From the NCBI GenBank assembly GCA_030427085.1, contig JAUHXH010000003.1, positions 248,001 to 312,000 on the forward strand: a stretch of DNA of 64,000 nt, read 5' to 3'. A program made the position numbers and the translations under genes. The stretch's first letter is position 1; each line of letters starts with the position of its first letter. The DNA is from Gammaproteobacteria bacterium (GTDB taxonomy: Bacteria; Pseudomonadota; Gammaproteobacteria; Pseudomonadales; Halieaceae). Under the pieces are notes generated by a model that ran no database searches, was not told the origin of the DNA, and saw only the letters and a list, made by a program, of their open reading frames with translations. Below, piece by piece: positions 58,075 to 64,000 of this stretch.

Positions 58075-59277
58075 CTAACTCTTCACCCGCATGCGCGCCC
58101 GTACGCCATCGCCCTGGCTGTTGCTGCTTTCCATTACCGCTTCCAGGCCCTGTTTGGCGATAGCCTGGCGCACCGCTTCCACGGTTTCATAATCCGGTGC
58201 CAGCAGATTCATCCGCAGGTCACCACTGCGCGCGTTGTAATTGATACTGGCAATGCTGGCGCCCTCGCGCTTAGCCACCACACCGCCCACCTTGTCCAGC
58301 AAGCTGACGAAGCCAGAGCCCTGACGGCCACCTTTGAGCTCCGACAGCTTGTTGCGGATCTGCCGTTCAGGGTCGGGGGCATTACCGCGCGGCACGGCCT
58401 GACGGTAACTGGCTTCCACTTGCTGGCGCAGGGAGAGGTTTTGTTGTTCCAGCTCGCGGGTCTGCGTCCAGGTTGCTGCCACCTGAATGATAAAAGCGAC
58501 TGCAAGCAAGGCGGCCGCGGTGCGCCAGTAGGTCCACCATCGCTGCAGGGGCAGGCGGCGAGCATAATCACCCTGACGCAGGTCCAGCGCCGGTTGCTTT
58601 TCGTCTACCAACATAAGCGCCGAGGCGTAGTTGCCGCGGCGCCATTGTGCCAGCGCCTGCATTGCCTCGGGCAACAGGGAAATATCCTGCTGTTGATCCT
58701 GTCCGTACACCACAATTCGCGCCGGCTCATCGATGGCCGGATCAGCCAGCGCCGCACTGAGCATGACCGGCAGCATTTCAGTATCACAACCAAAACCGCT
58801 GGCTTTACCCGTGCGGACCAGCGCACGATCACCCTCTACCAGCAGGCACCATTCACCCGCCTGCCACGGCAGCAACAGGGGCTCCGGCAACCAACAGCGG
58901 GCATCCGCCAATCTCCTGAGTGCTTCCTGCCAACTGCTCAGATGCTCAGTCCGACAGGTGGCCACCGCCAGATGCTCCTCCCCGTCCGGGACGGCGGCGA
59001 AGTGCAGGTCGTCGATATCCTCACCCAACTGTTCTTCCATCAGGAAGGCCAGGGATTTCATCGCGTGGCGACGTTCACTGGCCGCGCAGGGCAGTCGCGC
59101 CAGTCGCACCAGTTCACCTGGCAGGGCGAACCACAGGGGGTTGTTGGCACCGGATGCGAATGCTGCGAGTTCGGCACGCGCCTGTTCGGTGTCCAGCGCG
59201 CGGGCATCTTCGCCGGCACCCGGGGGATACCAAAACCACTGCCCATCGCAAAGGCGGATTACCGCGGTGTGTTGCAC
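58075..59277 (-). CDS. gspL: Type II secretion system protein L
   Basis: 400 residues: an actin-like cytoplasmic domain of about 235 residues (EQLGEDIDDLHFAAVPDGEEHLAVATC), a membrane helix near 260-280 and a periplasmic domain. GspL anchors the GspE ATPase to the membrane. Its start abuts the gspK stop. Confidence 0.92.
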   Translation of the reverse strand: MQHTAVIRLCDGQWFWYPPGAGEDARALDTEQARAELAAFASGANNPLWFALPGELVRLARLPCAASERRHAMKSLAFLMEEQLGEDIDDLHFAAVPDGEEHLAVATCRTEHLSSWQEALRRLADARCWLPEPLLLPWQAGEWCLLVEGDRALVRTGKASGFGCDTEMLPVMLSAALADPAIDEPARIVVYGQDQQQDISLLPEAMQALAQWRRGNYASALMLVDEKQPALDLRQGDYARRLPLQRWWTYWRTAAALLAVAFIIQVAATWTQTRELEQQNLSLRQQVEASYRQAVPRGNAPDPERQIRNKLSELKGGRQGSGFVSLLDKVGGVVAKREGASIASINYNARSGDLRMNLLAPDYETVEAVRQAIAKQGLEAVMESSNSQGDGVRARMRVKS

Positions 59278-60393
59278 TTACTCGGATTCCTCTTCGGGTG
59301 TATCGATAACAGCGGGAGCCAGGGGTGAATCACCGGCCAGCACGGGAGCCCCTGTCACCGGTGCCGTCATGCGCTGTATCGCCGTTATCTGTCGCTCTCG
59401 GCGTTGCAGCACACTGTACAAGCGGCTTTCGCGACCGGCAAGGTCAACGGTGGCAGTGAGCAGGAAGTAATTACTGTTTTCGCCCAGCAAGGTGGCCATC
59501 TGCTCCATGGGCTGGTCTGCGAACAGGGGGTCTGCGAGCAGTGCATCTTTACTCTCGAAACCCTGTTCTTCACGCAGTTCCGCCAGCGCTGCGGCCTCGC
59601 TTTCCCCCAGCGGCTGTAAATTGCCATCGGCATTGATGGTGCGCAGCAGCAGCACGGGCGCGGTATGGATATTCATCGGCTGGGGCTCGCGCGGCCACAC
59701 CGTCACGTAGGGCGCCAGGGCCTGGTAAATCTCCGGCGTAACGTAGGCCACCGCCAGCAGTTCGGTAGGACTTTGCAGGGGCTGATTGGCCGCGCGGTAG
59801 GCCGGCGTGAGGCCATAGTAGTAGTCGTCTTCTGCGCCATTGGGCCGCGCCTGGTTGTCGGTGTCGATCCAGTCGGCGATGGAGTCGGTAATCAGCCGCG
59901 CCTGATCCTGACCCAAATCCAGATCGGGCAGTGACAGCAGTAAGCGAATAAATTGCTGTTGGGCAGGGGCGATGTTTTCGGTACCGGGCTGTTGTGGATT
60001 CTCCCCTTCCGAGGGGGCCGCCTGGGCCAGGCTATTTAAATTGAACAATCCCTGCAGGTCGGTGAGCCAACCCACCATCCAGCCACCTTCGTCGAGTGGA
60101 TAGGGCTGTGGTTCGCGCGCCTGCACCGCCCAGAACTCACTGAGGTCATCGCGCTGCTGCTGCCTGGCCAGGTCCTGGTCGGCATCTTCCTGCAGGGCTT
60201 GCGCGGCCAGTTCCTCCGCGCCGCGTAAATACGCCCAGGCCTGCTCCGCCAGCAGGGCATTGGACTGACGGCGGTAAAACAGATCGAACTCGCTGCGCAG
60301 CCCCACGGCCAGCGCCGCACACACAGCGAAAATCAATAGCGCCACAATGAGTGCGGCACCCCGCTGACGCTTACTGTACGGTGGGTAGTTCAT
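59278..60393 (-). CDS. gspK: Type II secretion system minor pseudopilin K
   Basis: 371 residues from ATG 60393. The prepilin leader is KRQRG followed by AALIVALLIFAVCAALAVG, lacking the usual glutamate at +5, as is normal for GspK. The large globular domain follows, with SIADWIDTD and calcium-binding acidic stretches. GspK caps the pseudopilus tip with GspI and GspJ. It overlaps gspJ by 23 bases; an in-frame ATG 21 bases upstream is also possible. Confidence 0.92.
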   Translation of the reverse strand: MNYPPYSKRQRGAALIVALLIFAVCAALAVGLRSEFDLFYRRQSNALLAEQAWAYLRGAEELAAQALQEDADQDLARQQQRDDLSEFWAVQAREPQPYPLDEGGWMVGWLTDLQGLFNLNSLAQAAPSEGENPQQPGTENIAPAQQQFIRLLLSLPDLDLGQDQARLITDSIADWIDTDNQARPNGAEDDYYYGLTPAYRAANQPLQSPTELLAVAYVTPEIYQALAPYVTVWPREPQPMNIHTAPVLLLRTINADGNLQPLGESEAAALAELREEQGFESKDALLADPLFADQPMEQMATLLGENSNYFLLTATVDLAGRESRLYSVLQRRERQITAIQRMTAPVTGAPVLAGDSPLAPAVIDTPEEESE

Positions 60394-61018
60394 AAAGCCG
60401 ATAGACCTCGCCAAGGTCTTCCAATTGCAGTATCACCGCCAGCGCCACCGGGGGTGGAATCACTGACCCCGGCTGGCCGACATCGGCCACCCAGTTCTCC
60501 GACCAGTTGCGACGCTCCACGCTGACGCCGTCGGACTGCACCTGCAGATCCTGAATGCGGCCGAGAAATTCCAGACGAAAATCTTCCACACCCTCCAGCA
60601 GCAGTACTTCCGTCGCTTCGGTATCGGGCGCACGATCAAGTACCGGGTAGCTTTCGCGCCACAGGGCGTCGCCATCGAGCACATAGTTCACGCGCTGCAA
60701 CTGGCTGCGCGGCTGTTGATTGGGATTGAACCAACCGCCGCGCGTGAGGGTCAGGGGAAAGCGGTTGACGGGGCCACCGGCCAGGGCCGGCTCGTGCTGG
60801 CCAAATTCATCGCGTACGCTGCGCGGCACAAACTGCCGGATATCCCGACTGATCAGGGTAAAGGCGCGCTCTACTTCAGTTACCCGGTCGGCACTGTCAC
60901 GCAAACCGTCAGCGCTGTCCATGGCAGCCGTCAAACTGCCGTAGGCGAGTGCACCCACCACGGCAGTCACAGCCAGGGCGATCAACACTTCCAGCAGCGT
61001 AAAGCCCGTTTGCCTCAC
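60371..61018 (-). CDS. gspJ: Type II secretion system minor pseudopilin J
   Basis: About 215 residues from GTG 61018, giving the short leader VRQTG before FTLLEVLIALAV, with Glu5 intact. The larger ORF begins at ATG 61057 inside gspI; I prefer the GTG because it starts two bases after the gspI stop and leaves a normal five-residue leader. GspJ is part of the pseudopilus tip complex. Confidence 0.9.
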   Translation of the reverse strand: MRQTGFTLLEVLIALAVTAVVGALAYGSLTAAMDSADGLRDSADRVTEVERAFTLISRDIRQFVPRSVRDEFGQHEPALAGGPVNRFPLTLTRGGWFNPNQQPRSQLQRVNYVLDGDALWRESYPVLDRAPDTEATEVLLLEGVEDFRLEFLGRIQDLQVQSDGVSVERRNWSENWVADVGQPGSVIPPPVALAVILQLEDLGEVYRLYELPTVQ

Positions 61019-61019
61019 G

Positions 61020-61430
61020 CTAGCCACCCGCCGCCACTCCCTCACCGAGGTCGGCATTCATGAAGGCAACCAGTGTGTAGAGCGCGTTGTCGCGGGTCTC
61101 CTCGGTTTCCGACACGCCCACTTCCATGCGCACAAAACCGTCCAGCTCAGTAGCCTCCGTGTGCACCCACCAGAACCACTCGCGGCCGCCGAAATCCGCC
61201 ACGCCGCTGGTGTCACCGTTGAACAGTTGTTGTCGGGCCCGACTCACCAGGCGCAATTCTTCCAGCTTGTTGCTGGCCACCATGCGCGCTACCGCCTTGT
61301 CCCGTAGGTAGGCAGTGGCATCCACCTGCGAAGACAGGGAGAACACCAGCGCCGGCAGGGCAACGGCTACCACCGCCAGCGCCACCATCACCTCTACCAG
61401 GGTAAAGCCGCGACTAGCTCGCCGGATCAC
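61020..61430 (-). CDS. gspI: Type II secretion system minor pseudopilin I
   Basis: 136 residues: leader MIRRASRG then FTLVEVMVALAVVAVALPALVF. Cleavage after glycine by the prepilin peptidase GspO is expected (peptidase gene not in the window). It overlaps gspH by 17 bases. The tip subunit I nucleates GspJ-GspK binding. Confidence 0.93.
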   Translation of the reverse strand: MIRRASRGFTLVEVMVALAVVAVALPALVFSLSSQVDATAYLRDKAVARMVASNKLEELRLVSRARQQLFNGDTSGVADFGGREWFWWVHTEATELDGFVRMEVGVSETEETRDNALYTLVAFMNADLGEGVAAGG

Positions 61431-62034
61431 CGTAAGACCTCAGGGTTGTATCGTCGTCGAGGGATTCTTCGCCACGCGGGAGGTAGCGGAAGCGGCCCAG
61501 TAAATCCCAGTCCAGCCGCCACAGCACATCGCCACTGGTTTCATCGCGAAATTCGAGCACGCCCGGCGTGGTTTCACCGCTGGCGTAGAAATAGATCTGG
61601 GGCGGCGCCTGCTCTACCTGCGGGTCCGGTTCCAGATCAGGCACGGGTAAATCGTCCAGTTCGAGGCTGAGAACCAGGCCGGCGGGAAACTGCCCAGCGT
61701 CGTACAGGGGAATCGACGGTTGCGGGGCGCGCCAGCCGGTAATGGAACGTTGCAGCCACTCAAAGTGATACGTCGGCTCGCCCCCGGTGAAGCGGCGTTC
61801 CAGGCGCAAGCCCATGTCGATGCCGTTAGCCTGCGCTTCGTCCAGCGCATACTGCGCCACCGAACCCAACTCACGCACCTGGTTTTCCAGCCGTATATCC
61901 TGCCCACCACTGTTCAGCGACAGGCTGGCCAGTGAGGTCACCAGGGCGACAACAAATAAAACCAGCAGCAACTCCAGCAAAGTGAAGCCGCGGCTGCGGC
62001 CGGGTTTATTCCTCGGCTTTCCAGTTACCGACAT
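61414..62034 (-). CDS. gspH: Type II secretion system minor pseudopilin H
   Basis: 206 residues from ATG 62034: leader ending GRSRG, then FTLLELLLVLFVVALVTSLASLSL with Glu5. A C-terminal globular part contains YHFEWLQRSITGW. The open frame runs 24 codons further upstream but that part lies within gspG. Overlap with gspG is 29 bases. Confidence 0.9.
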   Translation of the reverse strand: MSVTGKPRNKPGRSRGFTLLELLLVLFVVALVTSLASLSLNSGGQDIRLENQVRELGSVAQYALDEAQANGIDMGLRLERRFTGGEPTYHFEWLQRSITGWRAPQPSIPLYDAGQFPAGLVLSLELDDLPVPDLEPDPQVEQAPPQIYFYASGETTPGVLEFRDETSGDVLWRLDWDLLGRFRYLPRGEESLDDDTTLRSYGDPAS

Positions 62035-62455
62035 CGGCGTTCTGTCCTTCGCCACCGGAGAGGCCGTCGGCACCCAGTGAGTAAATATCCACATCGCCCT
62101 GCTCACCGGGGCTCAGGTACAGGTAGGGGCGACCCCAGGGATCTACGGGCAACTCTTCCAGGTAACCGCCCTGCTTGAAGTTGCGTGGCTCCGGGTCGAT
62201 GGTACTGGGCTCAACCAGCGCTTCCAGACCCTGCTCGGTGCTGGGGTAAACAAAGTTGTCGAGCCGGTACAACTTCAGTGCCGTTTCTATGTTTTTAAAG
62301 TCCGCATAGACTTTTTGCACCCGCGCCTCATCGGCCCGGTCCAGCACGTTAGGCGCAACTACGCTGATCAACAGGCCCAGAATTACCAGCACCACCAGGA
62401 TTTCCACCAGGGAGAAACCCTGGGCTCGCTGCATGTGCCTTGTATGGAATTTCAT
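62006..62455 (-). CDS. gspG: Type II secretion system major pseudopilin G
   Basis: 149 residues: leader with QRAQG then FSLVEILVVLVILGLLISVVAP, the most conserved type II pseudopilin sequence. Calcium-site residues follow near the end (DPWGRPYLYLSPGEQGDVDIYSLGADG). This subunit polymerises into the pseudopilus. ATG 62455 is the outermost start; MQRAQG at 62434 is possible. Confidence 0.96.
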   Translation of the reverse strand: MKFHTRHMQRAQGFSLVEILVVLVILGLLISVVAPNVLDRADEARVQKVYADFKNIETALKLYRLDNFVYPSTEQGLEALVEPSTIDPEPRNFKQGGYLEELPVDPWGRPYLYLSPGEQGDVDIYSLGADGLSGGEGQNADVGNWKAEE

Positions 62456-62459
62456 CGTT

Positions 62460-63689
62460 CTATCTCACCATCGTGTTCAAATCGAAAATCGGTAGCAGCA
62501 CTGCCAGCACGATAAGCAGCACCATGCCGCCCATCAGTACCACCATCAGCGGCTCGAAAATGCCCATCACGGTACCCAGGGTCATTTCCAGTTCGCGCTC
62601 CTGATTGACCGCAGAACGCTCCAGCATTGCCTCCAGTTCACCACTGGCTTCACCGCTGGCCACCATGTGCACCATCATCGGTGGGAAGCGGCCGCTTTCT
62701 GACAGCGCCTTTTGCAGGCTACTGCCTTCCTGTACCCGTTCGGCCACCACCGCGCTATCCTCGCGCAGCACCAGGTTGGTCAATACTTGTCCGGCAATGC
62801 GCAGCGCCTCCAGCAAGGGTACGCCACTGGCCATGAGAATGCTCAGGGTGGACGCAAAGCGTGCGGTATCCATGGCCACCAGCAAACCGGATATGCCGGG
62901 GATGCGCAGCAGGAAACCGTGCCAGACCTTGCGCCGACGGGGTTCGCGCAGCGCATAGCGGAAGGCCACCACCAGTACTGCAAGGCCCAACAACGCCCAC
63001 AAACCGTAGTCGCGGATAAAGTCACTGGTAGCGATCAGACCCACCGTCAGGGCCGGCAGTTCCCGGCTACTGTGGGCAAAGATACCCACCAGTTGTGGCA
63101 CCACGAAAACCATCAGGGCGACCACCACGGCAATGGCCACGCCCAGCAAAATAAAGGGGTAGATCATTGCCATACCCAGCTTCTGCTGGGTGTACTGGCG
63201 CTGCTCGCTGTAATCCGCCAGGCGGTTCAATACCGGCCCGAGAAAGCCCGCGTGCTCTCCGGCGTTGACCATGGCGCGATACATTTCGTTGAACACCTGC
63301 GGGAACTCGCCCATGGCGTAAGCCAGGGTGTGCCCCTCGGCCACACGCGAGCGCACCTGCAACAACAGGCCTTTGATGCGCGCCTTGCGGCTCTGCTGAG
63401 CCGCCACCTGCAAACATTCGTCCAGCGGCAGATTGGATTGCACCAGCGTCGCCAACTGACGGGTGACGAGCGCGAGGTCACCGGTACTGATGCGCGGCTG
63501 AAACAAGCGGCGCCGCACACGGGGGCTGTTGGCCGCGGCCCCACCTCCCTGTGAGATGGCGCCCACTTCCAGCGGGCGCAAATTCTGGCTACGCAACTGG
63601 GTGCGAATCTGGCGTTCGGAATCGCCCTCCAGCACTCCCTTGACCAGCTTGCCGCCGGTGTTCAGCGCGCGGTAACGATAGGCAGGCAT
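62460..63689 (-). CDS. gspF: Type II secretion system inner-membrane protein F
   Basis: 409 residues with the two repeated cytoplasmic domains and three membrane helices (about 170-195, 220-240 and 375-400) of GspF. ALVTRQLATLVQSNLPLDECL and a repeated TLSILMASGVPLLEALRIAG mark the duplicated unit. It couples the ATPase to the pseudopilus. Four bases separate it from gspG. Confidence 0.95.
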   Translation of the reverse strand: MPAYRYRALNTGGKLVKGVLEGDSERQIRTQLRSQNLRPLEVGAISQGGGAAANSPRVRRRLFQPRISTGDLALVTRQLATLVQSNLPLDECLQVAAQQSRKARIKGLLLQVRSRVAEGHTLAYAMGEFPQVFNEMYRAMVNAGEHAGFLGPVLNRLADYSEQRQYTQQKLGMAMIYPFILLGVAIAVVVALMVFVVPQLVGIFAHSSRELPALTVGLIATSDFIRDYGLWALLGLAVLVVAFRYALREPRRRKVWHGFLLRIPGISGLLVAMDTARFASTLSILMASGVPLLEALRIAGQVLTNLVLREDSAVVAERVQEGSSLQKALSESGRFPPMMVHMVASGEASGELEAMLERSAVNQERELEMTLGTVMGIFEPLMVVLMGGMVLLIVLAVLLPIFDLNTMVR

Positions 63690-63693
63690 GAGA

Positions 63694-64000
63694 TCAGGCC
63701 GCGGTAGTTACCCGCAGCACCTCCTCCATACTGGTTTCGCCCGCCAGAATGCGGCGGCGGCCATCCTCGAGGATGCCGGGATAACGCTTGCGTGCGGCCT
63801 GCAACATGGATTGCTCGCTGGCGCACTCGTGAATCATCAAGCGCAGATCGTCGTCCACTTCGATCAATTCGTAGATGCCGGTTCGGCCACGATAACCACT
63901 GTAATTACAGTGTTCGCAGCCTTTGGGCCGATACAGAGTGGGCAATTCATCGCCAACGCTCATACCCAGCATCGCCAGTTCCGATTCAACCGGCGTGTAG
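63694..64000 (-). CDS. gspE: Type II secretion ATPase, C-terminal part (gene runs off the right edge)
   Basis: The last 101 codons of GspE. The zinc-binding cysteines of the second CxxC pair are seen in GCEHCNYSGYRGRTGIYEL. GspE powers pseudopilus assembly; its Walker motifs lie outside the window. Four bases lie between its stop and gspF. It fixes the operon order E-F-G-H-I-J-K-L-M-N. Confidence 0.94.
   Translation of the reverse strand, partial: YTPVESELAMLGMSVGDELPTLYRPKGCEHCNYSGYRGRTGIYELIEVDDDLRLMIHECASEQSMLQAARKRYPGILEDGRRRILAGETSMEEVLRVTTAA

Noticed and set aside
57853..59328. 491-residue open frame opposite gspM and gspL
   Set aside because: Runs across two gsp genes and their junction; no homology features.

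Overview
The window is chromosomal DNA from a GC-rich (about 60%) gammaproteobacterium. The block rpsA-cmk-aroA-tyrA-pheA-serC-gyrA / mtaD-ubiG-mupP-yciK-tRNA-Thr matches, from memory, the Pseudomonas gene order. The two TonB-dependent receptors, a PEP-CTERM protein, a second CTERM-like surface protein and sodium-coupled amino-acid transporters suggest a marine relative of the Cellvibrionales/Halieaceae. That placement is an inference; no rRNA lies in the window. No transposase, integrase, phage gene or CRISPR array was seen.

Layout. 1-8.4 kb: leftward housekeeping operon for ribosomal protein S1, CMP kinase, aromatic amino-acid and serine synthesis, and gyrase A. 8.6-12.2 kb: rightward, translationally coupled mtaD-ubiG-mupP-yciK, then tRNA-Thr(CGT). 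12.2-14.9 kb: leftward scpA-scpB-rluB. 14.9-22.7 kb: an accessory stretch with a VapBC-type module, two complementary bacterioferritins, a PepSY/TonB iron-uptake operon with Fur-like sites, and a secreted protein of unknown function. It lies between scpAB-rluB and the leftward rnm-yciO pair, which are adjacent in relatives. 22.7-31.2 kb: yciO, rnm, yciB, yciI, an SH3 protein, a cyclophilin, a divergent pdxJ, rluA, a rhodanese and small conserved genes. 31.2-32.3 kb: a PEP-CTERM gene with a sigma-54-type promoter and a clear terminator. 32.4-37 kb: rimO, rsmE and a large TonB receptor. 37-42 kb: msrA, phoD, then a Pho-box-like promoter ahead of a small ORF, a VWA protein and a Pam18-like membrane J-protein. 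42-47.4 kb: htpX behind a near-perfect heat-shock promoter, an SDR, DUF1499 plus a Deg1-like protease, a ketosteroid-isomerase homologue, a tyrosine phosphatase and a VOC protein. 47.4-53.1 kb: AGCS and NSS transporters, an M24B aminopeptidase and a LuxR-type regulator. 53.1-56.5 kb: a duplicated 1132-residue surface protein ending in a CTERM-like tail. 56.6-64 kb: rubredoxin and the leftward gspE(partial)-F-G-H-I-J-K-L-M-N type II secretion operon.

The genes are tightly packed: many same-strand neighbours overlap by 4-30 bases, and most convergent pairs are under 50 bases apart. The parts most worth a second look are the VWA/J-protein operon, the bacterioferritin pair, the two CTERM-type surface proteins and their control signals, the divergent PdxJ, and the unknown proteins at 21.3-22.7 kb and 52.3-56.5 kb.
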